This document shows, piece after piece, positions 50,779 through 60,401 of a stretch of 64,000 nucleotides of DNA. The notes under the pieces are model-generated. The model saw only the letters and a list, made by a program, of their open reading frames with translations. It ran no database searches and had not been told where the DNA came from. Positions within the stretch are counted from its first letter, which is position 1. Every line of letters begins with the position of its first letter. The translations under genes were made by a program, and so were the position numbers. The stretch is from Derxia gummosa DSM 723 (lineage in GTDB: Bacteria; Pseudomonadota; Gammaproteobacteria; Burkholderiales; Burkholderiaceae_E): positions 56,614-120,613 of the forward strand of contig NZ_AXWS01000018.1 of assembly GCF_000482785.1 (NCBI RefSeq). Reading direction: 5' to 3'.

Positions 50779-51541
50779 TGGACAGTGACTCGCTGTTATT
50801 AGTAGTGGAGATGAGAGTTTTGAGCCCCTCGATGTCCAACAGCACAATTTCCTTGTGCGCTACTGCAATGAGACCTTGTTTGCGAAAACGGGTGAGCAGC
50901 CTGCTGATGCTTTCAATCGTCAGCCCGAGATAGCTGCCAATCTCTTCACGAGTCATGCGAAGTTGAAAAGCTTTTGCAGAATAACCGCGCCTTGCATAGC
51001 GAGTAGCAAGATTCACCAAGAAAGCCGCTAGGCGTTGTTCAGCACGCATGGCGCCGAGCATCAACATGAGACCCTGCTCGCGAGTGATCTCCTGACTCAT
51101 CATGCGGTGAAAGTGCCTTTGAAGATTCGGTATCTCTCTAGAAAGATCCTCAATCCGACTAAATGGAAGTTCGCAAACTTCCGAGTCTTCGAGGGCTACG
51201 GCGTTGCAGTGATGGCTCTCGGTCGCAATCGCGTCAAATCCAAGCAGTTCTCCGGCCATTTGAAAGCCGGTCACTTGCTCAAGGCCCGTCGAATCGATAT
51301 GAGTCGTCTTGAAATGACCAACGCGAACCGCGTAAAGATTCGTGAAACGCTCTCCCATCCTGAAAAGCATTTCGCCTTTCAATACGCGACGACGTTTCGT
51401 AATGACAGAATCAAGTCGACGCATGTCGTCAACGTCCAGACCCACGGGCAAGCACAGCTCATGCATGCTGCAGGTTGAGCATTTATTGCGCAGTGCAGCA
51501 ATCTCAATGCCTGGGGAAAGCTGCGTCGGTATACTGGACAT
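50762..51541 (-). CDS. fnr: FNR/ANR-type oxygen-sensing regulator
   Basis: A 259-residue CRP/FNR-family regulator. Cys 21, 24 and 30 (RNKCSTCSMHELCLPV) plus Cys 112 (SHHCNAV) are the four ligands of the oxygen-labile 4Fe-4S cluster. The C-terminal helix-turn-helix MTREEIGSYLGLTIESISRL holds the E-xx-SR residues that read TTGAT half-sites. With the boxes before hemN and ccoN, it very probably activates the whole block at low oxygen. It is at the right end of the block, convergent with ccoH and divergent from trpC. Confidence 0.94.
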   Translation of the reverse strand: MSSIPTQLSPGIEIAALRNKCSTCSMHELCLPVGLDVDDMRRLDSVITKRRRVLKGEMLFRMGERFTNLYAVRVGHFKTTHIDSTGLEQVTGFQMAGELLGFDAIATESHHCNAVALEDSEVCELPFSRIEDLSREIPNLQRHFHRMMSQEITREQGLMLMLGAMRAEQRLAAFLVNLATRYARRGYSAKAFQLRMTREEIGSYLGLTIESISRLLTRFRKQGLIAVAHKEIVLLDIEGLKTLISTTNNSESLSIKPCD

Positions 51542-51588
51542 GCTTGATCTCGCGGCGCGTAGGCACCGATGGTTTACCCAATTCGGAA

Positions 51589-51605
51589 CTATCTTCGAAA
51601 GATAG
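51589..51605. promoter_or_regulatory. Dyad between fnr and trpC
   Basis: CTATCTT-CGA-AAGATAG, a perfect 7-bp inverted repeat in the 147-bp divergent gap. It does not match FNR or trp-repressor consensus. It could be an operator for either gene; nothing in the sequence decides. Confidence 0.35.
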
Positions 51606-51688
51606 CATTCCCCCCCTTGGCTTGCCAGTCACATCACTGACCGTAGCCGACCGAACAAAGCCAAGGCAGCCTTCGCTGCCCAGATCTT

Positions 51689-52495
51689 ATGAGCGACATT
51701 CTCAAGAAAATCCTGGCAACAAAGCACGAAGAAGTCATTGCCGCCAGGCAGCGGCAGAGCTTCGTGGAACTTGACGTAGACGCACGCTCCGCAGCTCCGC
51801 CCTTGGGTTTTGCGCGTGCGCTGATTTCCAAGTCCGAGTGCGGAATCGCTGGTGTGATCGCTGAGGCCAAGCGCGCATCGCCTTCCAAGGGGCTCTTGCG
51901 TGAATCATTCGATGCCGCGGCCATTGCACGAAGCTATGAGCTGCATGGGGCAGCTTGCATGAGCGTATTGACCGATCGCGACTACTTCAGGGGCGATGCT
52001 GCCGATCTTAAGGCTGCGCGTGCTGCGTGCCGGTTGCCGATCATTCGCAAGGATTTCATCGTCGACGAATGGCAGATCGCCGAGGCGCGTGCCTGGGGGG
52101 CGGATGCCATTCTCCTGATCGTCGCCGCGCTTGATGACTCTCAGTTGGCGGCTCTTGAGTCCACGGCGTTCGACTATGGCTTGGACGTGCTCGTCGAGGT
52201 GCACGATGGGGCCGAGCTTGAGCGTGCGCTCAAGCTACGGACTCCGCTGGTTGGCATCAACAACCGCAATCTGCGCACGTTCGAAACCAGTCTGGCAACG
52301 ACGCTCGGGCTGCTAGCCCAGGTTCCCGCGGATCGTCTCGTGGTGACCGAGAGTGGAATCCTTTCCGCGGCGGATGTCGAACTGATGCGCGGTGCCGGCG
52401 TCAACAGCTTTCTGGTCGGAGAGGCGTTCATGCGTGCGCCGGAGCCAGGTGAGGCCCTGGCCAGATTGTTCGGGTTCGGCACGGCCTCACGCTGA
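51689..52495 (+). CDS. trpC: Indole-3-glycerol phosphate synthase
   Basis: A 268-residue TIM-barrel enzyme converting CdRP to indole-glycerol phosphate. Motifs: [109 protein letters not shown], and [15 protein letters not shown]. All catalytic Lys, Glu and Asn positions are present. Its place, 13.7 kb from trpD, is unusual. Its 3' end overlaps the M61 peptidase gene by 9 bp. Confidence 0.96.
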   Translation: MSDILKKILATKHEEVIAARQRQSFVELDVDARSAAPPLGFARALISKSECGIAGVIAEAKRASPSKGLLRESFDAAAIARSYELHGAACMSVLTDRDYFRGDAADLKAARAACRLPIIRKDFIVDEWQIAEARAWGADAILLIVAALDDSQLAALESTAFDYGLDVLVEVHDGAELERALKLRTPLVGINNRNLRTFETSLATTLGLLAQVPADRLVVTESGILSAADVELMRGAGVNSFLVGEAFMRAPEPGEALARLFGFGTASR

Positions 52496-54337
52496 TTTGC
52501 TACGGCGCCTCGTTTTCGGAGGTGCGGCTTCGAGCCAGGCGTTGCTGAGCGTGGGGTCGATGCCCGGGCGGAGTTCAACGGCGGACTCACTCGAGCCCAG
52601 GCGCAACTGGCGCTGGAACAGCTGGTCGCGCCGGAAGCCGGTGACCTCGACGATTTCACCAGGCTGATGCCGTTCCGTCAGGGGGCCAAGATTTGTATGC
52701 GTGACCCGGCGTCCGTTGATGGCGACGATCACGTCGCCGGCAGATAAGCCCGCGCGCATGGCGGCGCTATCCCGGTACACGGTGGTGATAAGGCAGTCGC
52801 TGCCCGAACTGCGCGTCTTGATACCCAGAGATGCGGCAGTCGAGGTCTTGCTCGCCGAGTCGATGCCGATGCTCCCTAGCAGTGCCGCGAGCGGAAGGTC
52901 GTCGCAGCCATAGGCAAATGCGTGGACAGCATCGTGCACGTCGACGCCGGTGGCTTCCATAACCAATGTCGGAAATTCATCTTCTGCGAGTCCATGGCGT
53001 CCGTCGGGCGACAGGCTGTAGAAGTCGCGGCCGAGGCGCTGCCAGAGCAGGCGCATCACGTCATCGAGGGAATGCCTGCCTGCTGATTCGCGGCGGATGA
53101 GCAGGTCGAGCGCGAGCGCGACGAGCGAGCCCTTCTGGTAGTAGCTGACGATCTCGTTGGGCGAGTTCTCGTCCTGGCGGTAGTACTTGGTCCAGGCGTC
53201 GAAGGAGCTGTCGGCCACGCTCATGCGCAAACGGCCGGGGCCGCGCGCGACATCGTTGATCGTCTTGGTCAGCATGCGCAGGTATTGCGGGCGATCGACG
53301 AGGCCGGTGCGCACGAGGAAAAGATCGTCGTAGTAGCTCGTGAAGCCTTCGAAGATCCACAGCAGGCGGGTGTGCTGTTCGCGGTCAAAGTCGTAGCGTG
53401 CAAACGCTTGCGGCTTGATGCGCTTGACGTTCCAGGTGTGGAAGTACTCGTGCGACACCAGCCCGAGGAAGTTGCGATAGGCGTCGCTCGTTTCGGACTT
53501 GTCGACGGTGGGCAGACTTTCGGGCGTGCAGATAAGCGCAGTCGAGGCGCGGTGTTCCAGACCGCCATAGCCATCCGGCACGGCGTTGACCATAAACACG
53601 TAGCGGTCCATCGGCGCCTTGCGCGACTTCGGCTCGAAGAAGGCGATCTGGGCTTCGCAGATGCGCTTGAAGTCCGCCGCGATCCGGGCGCGGTCGAGCT
53701 TGCCGTCCGCGCCGCTGATGGCAACGCCGTGTGGCACGCCGTGGGCCTCGAACTCGATCCAGTCGAAATGGCCCAGTTCGACCGGATGATCAACGAGTTC
53801 ATCGTAGTCGGCGGCGACGTACCGGCCGAAGCCCATTGGCCGGGCGGCCCCCTTGCCGCTGTCGGGCCGCAGCGCGGTGGCGACCTTCCATGACGCGAGT
53901 GCACCGCCCGGCGCTTCGATGTCGACGCTGACCGGCTCGTCCTCTCGCCCGACCACGCGCAGGAACACGCTCGTGCCGTTGAAGAAGCCGCGCGTGTCAT
54001 CGAGCAGCGCCGCGCGCACGCTCGCATCCCAGGCATAGACCTCGTAGCGCAGCAGCACGCCGTGCCTGCTGGCCGCGACGCGCCAGGTCTGCTTGTCGAG
54101 CTTGGTGAGGGCGAGCCTGCGACCGGCCTTTGCACCATCGGCGCCAAGTGCGCGAGCCTCGATCGACACGATGTGGCGCGCGAACTCGCGGATCATGTAG
54201 CTGCCGGGAATCCACGCGGGCAGGGCAACCGTCACGTCGGCGGCGGCATCGGCCGGCGGGTCGATGGCAAGCCTGACTTCGAACAGATGCGCTTCGGGGT
54301 GGCGGGCTGCAATCGTGTAGCGGATCGACGCGGGCAT
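52487..54337 (-). CDS. M61-family metallopeptidase with PDZ domain
   Basis: A 616-residue zinc aminopeptidase-like protein. The N-terminal half is beta-rich ([35 protein letters not shown]); the zinc site is [14 protein letters not shown] (His 296, Glu 297, His 300), with [17 protein letters not shown] giving the third ligand. A PDZ domain is near residues 510-580 ([20 protein letters not shown]), which may regulate substrate access. The family includes glycyl aminopeptidase. No signal peptide is visible at this start. Isolated gene, convergent with trpC. Confidence 0.9.
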   Translation of the reverse strand: MPASIRYTIAARHPEAHLFEVRLAIDPPADAAADVTVALPAWIPGSYMIREFARHIVSIEARALGADGAKAGRRLALTKLDKQTWRVAASRHGVLLRYEVYAWDASVRAALLDDTRGFFNGTSVFLRVVGREDEPVSVDIEAPGGALASWKVATALRPDSGKGAARPMGFGRYVAADYDELVDHPVELGHFDWIEFEAHGVPHGVAISGADGKLDRARIAADFKRICEAQIAFFEPKSRKAPMDRYVFMVNAVPDGYGGLEHRASTALICTPESLPTVDKSETSDAYRNFLGLVSHEYFHTWNVKRIKPQAFARYDFDREQHTRLLWIFEGFTSYYDDLFLVRTGLVDRPQYLRMLTKTINDVARGPGRLRMSVADSSFDAWTKYYRQDENSPNEIVSYYQKGSLVALALDLLIRRESAGRHSLDDVMRLLWQRLGRDFYSLSPDGRHGLAEDEFPTLVMEATGVDVHDAVHAFAYGCDDLPLAALLGSIGIDSASKTSTAASLGIKTRSSGSDCLITTVYRDSAAMRAGLSAGDVIVAINGRRVTHTNLGPLTERHQPGEIVEVTGFRRDQLFQRQLRLGSSESAVELRPGIDPTLSNAWLEAAPPKTRRRSKSA

Positions 54338-54447
54338 GGCGGAGGCTGGATGTGTTGATGAACAAGGGACGCAGACGAGCGCGGGTCACGGGCAGCACGT
54401 CTCGCGCGCCGGCAGCGGGCCGACGCTAGCACAGCCTCTGCCGCGCC

Positions 54448-55854
54448 TCAGTTCACGCGCACCACCGTCACCGTGCATTCGGCGCGCGAGACGACCGCGG
54501 TCGAGACGGCGCCGAGATAGCGCTTGAGCGCGCTCGGCCCACGCGAGCCGATCACGATCTGGTCGACGCGGTTGTCGGTCGCGTACTGGAGCAGCGCGTC
54601 GGCGAGGTCGGGCGACTCGAGCACGTGGAAGGTTGCGCGTCCGGGCGGCAGCCCGAGCGGCCTGGCCCAGTGCTGAAGCTCGATCAGGCGGCGCACATGC
54701 AGGTTGCGGCCGTCGCTGTCGGTGGTCTGATCCATGCCAATGCGATTGGTGCGCAGCACTGTCACGCAGGCGACGCGCGCGTTCGGCAGCGCCTGCATCG
54801 CCTGGCGAACCATTGCGCGCACCGCGTCGGCGAGTGCTTCGTGTTCCTGGGTCACGTCGATCGCGGCCATGATGATCGGCGCGCGGGCCAGTTGCGTGGA
54901 AACCGACTGCGCCGCCTCCTCCGGCGTCATCGCGCGCAAGCGCTTGCGGAAGCCGTCGAGCCAGCCGTTGCCTTTGGTGCGGTCGGCGCGGTCGGTGAGC
55001 TGCACCTCGTCGGGATGCGCGAGATCGAACGCGAGCTGGGCCGCGCTGCCGTAGCGCTCCTCGGGATCGACTTCGAGGCAGCGCAGGATCACCTCCTGCA
55101 GCCAGGGTGCGATCTCCGGCCGCAGCTTGCGGGGTGGCACCGGCAGCTGCCACAGCCGCTTGCGCAGGCCCGACACCGTGCTCGGAAAGCCGAACGGCCG
55201 CTGCCCGGTCGCGAGGTGGTACAGCAGCACGCCGAGCGAGAACAGGTCGCTGCGCGGATCGGTGCGCTGGCGCAGCACCTGTTCCGGCGAGATGTATGGG
55301 CCGGTACCCATCGGCACGCGGAATTCCTCGGCCAGCAGGTCGGGCAGCCGCTCGTGGCGCGCGAGGCCGAAGTCGATGAGCACCGCCTGCGCCGGCTCGC
55401 CGTCCGGGCCGCGCCGGAACATCACGTTGCTCGGCTTGATGTCGAAATGGATCACGCGCTGGTGATGCAGCGCATGCAGCGCGGTCGCCACCAGGCTACC
55501 AATGCGCGCCACCTCGTCGAGCGGCAGCGGCGCCTGGTCGAAACGCGCGCGCAGCGAATCGCCGTGCAGCATTTCCATGACGATGTAGGGCTGTTCCTCG
55601 AAGCCGCCAGCGCCGAGATAGCGCGGCACATGCGGCCCGGTGAGCACCGGCATGATCATCTGCTCGACCTCGAAGCTGACGATGCCGGTCGGGTCGGACG
55701 GATCGCTGAGCGCGGGCGTCTTCATCACCGCCGGCTCGGGCAGGTCGTCGCGCGTGACCTTCCAGAGCGCGGCCATGCCGCCGCTGTGCAGATGCGCCTC
55801 GATGCGATAGCCGTCCACGAGCATGCCCGGCGCGAGCTTGCGCACGCCCAGCAT
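54448..55854 (-). CDS. Serine/threonine protein kinase fused to a universal stress domain
   Basis: A 468-residue cytosolic protein. Residues 12-285 form a Hanks-type kinase: glycine loop LHSGGMAALWKV, lysine in PAVMKTP, catalytic HFDIKPSN (His 136, Asp 138, Lys 140, Asn 143), DFGLARHE, and SPEQVLRQRTDPRSDLFSLG. It is a non-RD kinase (HFD, not HRD). After a linker come residues about 330-468, a UspA-like domain (IIMAAIDVTQEHEALADAVR; IVIGSRGPSALKRYLGAVS). There are no membrane helices. The start follows the metallophosphoesterase stop by two bases, so they are co-translated. Confidence 0.88.
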   Translation of the reverse strand: MLGVRKLAPGMLVDGYRIEAHLHSGGMAALWKVTRDDLPEPAVMKTPALSDPSDPTGIVSFEVEQMIMPVLTGPHVPRYLGAGGFEEQPYIVMEMLHGDSLRARFDQAPLPLDEVARIGSLVATALHALHHQRVIHFDIKPSNVMFRRGPDGEPAQAVLIDFGLARHERLPDLLAEEFRVPMGTGPYISPEQVLRQRTDPRSDLFSLGVLLYHLATGQRPFGFPSTVSGLRKRLWQLPVPPRKLRPEIAPWLQEVILRCLEVDPEERYGSAAQLAFDLAHPDEVQLTDRADRTKGNGWLDGFRKRLRAMTPEEAAQSVSTQLARAPIIMAAIDVTQEHEALADAVRAMVRQAMQALPNARVACVTVLRTNRIGMDQTTDSDGRNLHVRRLIELQHWARPLGLPPGRATFHVLESPDLADALLQYATDNRVDQIVIGSRGPSALKRYLGAVSTAVVSRAECTVTVVRVN

Positions 55855-55856
55855 GA

Positions 55857-56597
55857 TCAGCGGCCGATTGCGGAAAGATCGCCGGGCGCGGCGAAGCCGG
55901 CTGCGCGCACCTTGGCGGCGGCGGCCGGATGGTCGTAGGGCACGCGCTGCGTCGTGAGCAGGCCCGTCACCTCGTCGAACAGCGCATAGCAGGCGGCCGG
56001 ATTGCCGTCGCGCGGCTGGCCGCAGGAACCGGGCAGCACGAGCCAGCGCCGCGCCGCGCTCAGGGGCAGGGCGCTGCCCGGAATCGGCGCAAAGTGCTCG
56101 ACCCGCTGGTTGATGCCCATGTGATAGACGGCCGGCTGATGCACGTGGCCGCAGAAGGTGATGCGCGCTTTCGTTGCACGCATGCTGCGCCCGGCCTCGA
56201 CTACGCCGTCGATGTACTCGAAGCCGTCGGGCTTCCACGCGTTGGCATGCACATAGAGCAGCGGGCCGTCCTCGACCTCGTAGGGCAGGGCGGCGAGAAA
56301 CTCCGATTGCGCCAGCGTGAGTTGGGCGCGCGTCCAGTCGAGCGCGCGCTGGGCTGGCGCCGACATCGGCGTGCGCAGGCCGCCGGTCGCGGCGAGGTCG
56401 TGATTGCCGATGACGGCGGTGGCGCCGGCCTCGACCAGCGCCATCACCTTGTCCACCACCCAGCCCGGGTCGGCGCCATAGCCGACGAAGTCGCCGAGCA
56501 GCACGTGGCGCGTGGCGCCCAGACGTTCTGCATGAGCCAGGCAGGCCTCGAAGGCCTCGCGGTTCGCGTGGATGTCGGTCAGGATCGCTGTCATCAT
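55857..56597 (-). CDS. Calcineurin-like metallophosphoesterase
   Basis: A 246-residue two-metal phosphoesterase. All five motifs are seen: ILTDIHANREAF (DxH), LLGDFVGYGADPG (GDxxxxG), AVIGNHDLAATGG (GNHD), LLYVHANAWKP and FCGHVHQP (GHxH). It could act on phosphoproteins or nucleotides. The start at 56597 is preceded by GAGGAG; the open frame runs to 56756 but without family similarity. It ends two bases before the kinase gene, so a kinase-phosphatase pair is likely. Confidence 0.9.
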   Translation of the reverse strand: MMTAILTDIHANREAFEACLAHAERLGATRHVLLGDFVGYGADPGWVVDKVMALVEAGATAVIGNHDLAATGGLRTPMSAPAQRALDWTRAQLTLAQSEFLAALPYEVEDGPLLYVHANAWKPDGFEYIDGVVEAGRSMRATKARITFCGHVHQPAVYHMGINQRVEHFAPIPGSALPLSAARRWLVLPGSCGQPRDGNPAACYALFDEVTGLLTTQRVPYDHPAAAAKVRAAGFAAPGDLSAIGR

Positions 56598-56838
56598 CGT
56601 TGTGTTCTCCTCGCTCTTCTCCGGGGTCGATTGTGCCTGCGCGAACCCGACGCGCCGTTTGCATGAACCCCCGGGCAAGCCCGTTGTCGGAAGGCGCGGA
56701 TGTCGCATCGTGGCGCGCGCATGCACACGGCAGAAGGCGCCGCGGCCACGCGACATTCGTCACGGCGTCATAATTTCAGGCTGGGCCGACGAGGCGTTCG
56801 CGTCGATCGCCGTCGAGCCCGGTCGCCAAAGCCATCCG

Positions 56839-57732
56839 ATGAACACCGCTACCCTCGACACCGCAACGCCGCCACTGGTGCTGTCCATCCAGTCGCATGT
56901 GGCTTGCGGTCATGTCGGCAACGCCGCCGCGGTCTTCCCGATGCAACGTCTCGGGATCGAACCGCTCGCCATCCACACCGTGCAGTTCTCCAACCACACC
57001 GGGCATGGCGCCTTCACCGGCCAGGTGTTCACGGCCGAGCATGTGCGCTCCATCGTCGATGGCTTGCGCGCGCGCGGCATGCTCGCGCGCTGTCGCGCGG
57101 TGCTGTCGGGTTATCTGGGCGATGCCGCCATCGGCGAGGTCATCCTCGACGCGGTGCGCGAGATCCGCGAGGCGCGCGGCGCCGTCGCCGACGACTTCAT
57201 GTACTGCTGCGATCCGGTCATCGGAGATGTGGGGCGCGGCGTGTTCGTGCGCGAGGGCATCACCGAATTCCAGCGTGACCGCGCCGTGCCGATGGCCGAC
57301 GTGATCACGCCCAACCAGTTCGAGTTCGAGCAGATCGTCGGCCGGCCGCTCGATTCCACCAGTGATGCCGCCGCGCTCGCGCGCTCGCTCGGGCCGCGTG
57401 TCGTCGTCATCACCAGCCTGCGCACGCCCGACGTGCCGGCTGGCGCGCTACGGACGCTGTGCGTGGCCGGTCCGCACGCCTGGAAGATCGACACGCCCTA
57501 CATCGACATCGACCCGCTGCCCAACGGCATGGGCGACGTGTTCTCGGCCGTGTTCCTCGGCATGCTGCTGCACGGTGCGCGCTATCCGAAGGCGCTGTCG
57601 CACGCGGTGCGCGTGCTCTACGCGCTCGTGAGCAAGACGCCGCCGGGCAGCCGTGATCTTCCCCTCGTGGCCGAGCAGAACGAGATCGTCTGGCCCAGCG
57701 AGGACTTCGAGCCCGAGGCACTGCCGGCATGA
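56839..57732 (+). CDS. pdxY: Pyridoxal kinase
   Basis: A 297-residue ribokinase-fold enzyme that phosphorylates pyridoxal to pyridoxal phosphate. It begins with [20 protein letters not shown], then [20 protein letters not shown], the acidic segment [40 protein letters not shown] and [20 protein letters not shown], where GMGD replaces the common GTGD motif. The start at 56839 matches the family; earlier frame sequence is unrelated. Its stop overlaps the nadB start (ATGA), a PLP/NAD salvage-synthesis pairing. Confidence 0.93.
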   Translation: MNTATLDTATPPLVLSIQSHVACGHVGNAAAVFPMQRLGIEPLAIHTVQFSNHTGHGAFTGQVFTAEHVRSIVDGLRARGMLARCRAVLSGYLGDAAIGEVILDAVREIREARGAVADDFMYCCDPVIGDVGRGVFVREGITEFQRDRAVPMADVITPNQFEFEQIVGRPLDSTSDAAALARSLGPRVVVITSLRTPDVPAGALRTLCVAGPHAWKIDTPYIDIDPLPNGMGDVFSAVFLGMLLHGARYPKALSHAVRVLYALVSKTPPGSRDLPLVAEQNEIVWPSEDFEPEALPA

Positions 57733-59327
57733 ACATGAATACGCAATACAGCTTTGACGTGGTGGTGGTCGGCAGCGGCCTCGCGGGTCTGTCGGTGGCG
57801 CTGCATCTGGCCGCGCACCGCAAGGTCGCGGTCGTGACCAAGCAGGCGCTGCTCGACGGCGCGAGCAACTGGGCTCAGGGCGGCATCGCGGCGGTACTCG
57901 ACGCGGGCGACAGCATCGATGATCACGTGCGCGACACGTTGGTCGCCGGCGCGGGCCTCTGCGACGAGGCCGCCACGCGCTTCATCGTCGAGCACGGCAA
58001 GTCGGCGATCGCCTGGCTCATCCGCCTGGGCGTGCCCTTCACGCGCGATGCGACGACCGAGTTCGGCTACCACCTCACGCGCGAGGGTGGGCACAGCCAT
58101 CGCCGCATCATCCATGCGGCTGACGCGACGGGGCATGCGGTGCAGGTCACGCTCGAACAACTCGTGCGCAACCAGCCGAACATCACGCTGTTCGAGCATC
58201 ACATGGGCGTCGATCTCATCGTCGAGGAGGGACGCTGCCGCGGCATGTACGTGCAGGACGAGCAGACCGGTCACGTGCACACGCTCGCGGCCTCGGACAC
58301 GGTGCTGGCCTGCGGCGGTGCGGGCAAGGTCTACCTCTACACGACCAACCCCGACACCGCGACCGGTGACGGCATCGCGATGGCCTGGCGCGCCGGCTGC
58401 CGCGTGAGCAACATGGAGTTCATCCAGTTCCACCCGACCTGCCTCTACCACCCCTACGCCAAGAGCTTTCTCATCAGCGAGGCGGTGCGCGGCGAGGGCG
58501 GCATCCTCAAGCTGCCGCCAGGCGCGGGCAAGGACGCCGGCAAGCGCTTCATGCCCGAGCATGACGCGCGGCTCGAACTCGCGCCGCGCGACATCGTCGC
58601 CCGCAGCATCGACTTCGAGATGAAGAAGCGCGGCCTCGACTATGTGCATCTCGACATCAGCCATCAGTCGCCGGAGTTCGTGAAGGAACATTTTCCGACC
58701 ATCCACGCGACCTGTCTCGGCTTCGGCATCGACATCACGAAGGAGCCGATTCCGGTCGTGCCGGCGGCGCACTACACCTGCGGCGGCGTCGTCACCGATC
58801 TGGCCGGCCGCACCGACGTGGCAGGCCTCTACGCCGTGGGCGAGACCGCCTGTACCGGCCTGCACGGCGCCAACCGGCTCGCGAGCAATTCGCTGCTCGA
58901 ATGCTTGGTGCTCGGCCGCTCGGCCGCCGACGACATCCTCGCGCGTCCGCCGCGTCCGCCGCGCGCGCTGCGCCCCTGGGACGAAAGCCGCGTGACCGAT
59001 GCCGACGAGGAAGTGGTCATCACTCAGAACTGGGACGAGCTGCGCCGCACGATGTGGAATTACGTCGGTATCGTGCGCACGACCAAGCGGCTGGAGCGCG
59101 CGAAGGCGCGCATCGAGCTGCTGCGCCACGAGATCGATGACTACTACGCCAACTTCCGCGTCACGCGCGACCTGCTTGAACTGCGCAATCTGGTGGAAGT
59201 GGCCGCGCTCATCGTCGATTGCGCGATGGGGCGACATGAAAGCCGCGGCCTGCACACCACGCGCGACTGGCCCGCAACCGCCGATGTGGCTGTGCCCAGC
59301 GTGCTTGTTCCGCGCGCGAAAACGTGA
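57729..59327 (+). CDS. nadB: L-aspartate oxidase
   Basis: A 532-residue FAD enzyme oxidising aspartate to iminoaspartate, the first step of NAD synthesis. FAD-binding [47 protein letters not shown] [40 protein letters not shown], and [20 protein letters not shown] are all family signatures. The C-terminal domain aligns with fumarate-reductase flavoproteins. It overlaps pdxY by four bases. nadA and nadC lie 2 kb away on the opposite strand. Confidence 0.96.
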   Translation: MNMNTQYSFDVVVVGSGLAGLSVALHLAAHRKVAVVTKQALLDGASNWAQGGIAAVLDAGDSIDDHVRDTLVAGAGLCDEAATRFIVEHGKSAIAWLIRLGVPFTRDATTEFGYHLTREGGHSHRRIIHAADATGHAVQVTLEQLVRNQPNITLFEHHMGVDLIVEEGRCRGMYVQDEQTGHVHTLAASDTVLACGGAGKVYLYTTNPDTATGDGIAMAWRAGCRVSNMEFIQFHPTCLYHPYAKSFLISEAVRGEGGILKLPPGAGKDAGKRFMPEHDARLELAPRDIVARSIDFEMKKRGLDYVHLDISHQSPEFVKEHFPTIHATCLGFGIDITKEPIPVVPAAHYTCGGVVTDLAGRTDVAGLYAVGETACTGLHGANRLASNSLLECLVLGRSAADDILARPPRPPRALRPWDESRVTDADEEVVITQNWDELRRTMWNYVGIVRTTKRLERAKARIELLRHEIDDYYANFRVTRDLLELRNLVEVAALIVDCAMGRHESRGLHTTRDWPATADVAVPSVLVPRAKT

Positions 59328-59373
59328 GGTTGGTCACGCGGTGAGCGGGTCCCCGCAGGTGTGCCCGGCACCG

Positions 59374-59387
59374 TTGACAACTGTCAA
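59374..59387 (+). promoter_or_regulatory. Perfect FNR-family dyad upstream of the ODP-like gene
   Basis: TTGACAACTGTCAA is an exact inverted repeat of the form TTGAC-N4-GTCAA, one base per half different from TTGAT. A -10-like TACCGT begins at 59411, so the dyad is centred near -41. The downstream gene begins at 59452. This suggests FNR or a related DNR/NNR factor controls it. Confidence 0.6.
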
Positions 59388-59451
59388 TCGACCGTGATCG
59401 CGACGGCATTTACCGTGTCCGTCCGCCTTTATCCGACCACCGGAGTCACCC

Positions 59452-60225
59452 ATGTCCGTCGAGCTGTATCGCGACGCGCAGCACGCCTGTCTGATGTTCA
59501 CCGACCTCGGTCACGAGAGCGACCAGGCCGTCCAGTCCAACCAGTTCCTGATCATCAACAACGGTACGGGCGCGATCATCGATCCGGGCGGCAACCTCGC
59601 CTACAACGAGCTCTACCTGGGCGTGACGAGCCATTTCCCGCTGAGTCAGCTGTCCGCCATCGTCGCCTCGCATGCCGACCCCGACATCATTGCCTCGCTC
59701 GACCGCTGGATGACCAGCACCTCGTCGGCGACGCTCTACATCTCGAAGATCTGGGATCGTTTCGCGCCGCACTTCTGCAAGCGCGGCAAGACCGACGGCC
59801 GCATCGTCGGCATCCCCGACCAGGGCATGCGTATTCCGCTCGGCACGAGCGAACTCATCGCGCTGCCGGCGCACTTCCTGCACGCCGAGGGCAACTTCCA
59901 GTTCTACGACCCGATCAGCAAGATCCTGTTCTCGGGTGACTTGGGCGCGTCCTTCGGCGCTGGACTCGACATGCGTGCGCCGATCACTTCGCTCATGCCC
60001 CATCTGCCGCGCATGGAGGCCTTCCATCGGCGCTACATGGTGTCGAACAAGGTGCTGCGCTACTGGGCGCGGATGGTCAAGCCACTCGATATCCGGCTCA
60101 TGGTGCCGCAGCACGGCGCCCCGCTCGCGGGGGCGGCGATCGGCGAATTCATCGACTGGGTGCAGACGCTGGCCTGTGGCGTCGACCTGATGAACGAGCA
60201 GCACTACTCGCTACCGGCCCGCTGA
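59452..60225 (+). CDS. MBL-fold metallo-hydrolase of the ODP/flavodiiron type
   Basis: A 257-residue beta-lactamase-fold protein resembling the diiron domain of flavodiiron proteins but without a flavodoxin part. The metal motif reads SHADPDIIASL (HxDxD in place of the usual HxExD), with the later His in PAHFLHAEGNF, Asp in LFSGDLGASFG and His in VPQHGAP. Oxygen-binding diiron proteins of this type act as oxygen sensors or in NO/oxygen reduction; its role here is unknown. A perfect FNR-type dyad lies upstream. Confidence 0.82.
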   Translation: MSVELYRDAQHACLMFTDLGHESDQAVQSNQFLIINNGTGAIIDPGGNLAYNELYLGVTSHFPLSQLSAIVASHADPDIIASLDRWMTSTSSATLYISKIWDRFAPHFCKRGKTDGRIVGIPDQGMRIPLGTSELIALPAHFLHAEGNFQFYDPISKILFSGDLGASFGAGLDMRAPITSLMPHLPRMEAFHRRYMVSNKVLRYWARMVKPLDIRLMVPQHGAPLAGAAIGEFIDWVQTLACGVDLMNEQHYSLPAR

Positions 60226-60401
60226 ACTGCGGGGCGGGTGCCGAGCGAAGGCGCGCCCGCTCACCCACTGCATGGTGGGCGCCGTCGTGTCCGCCATCGG
60301 CCCACTGGCCGCCTCGTGCCCTCGCGCGGCATGCAGGCTGCTGCGGCTCATGGCATCGGGTTCAGGTGCCGGAGGCGAGTTCCGCTGCTCTGGCCGGTAG
60401 C

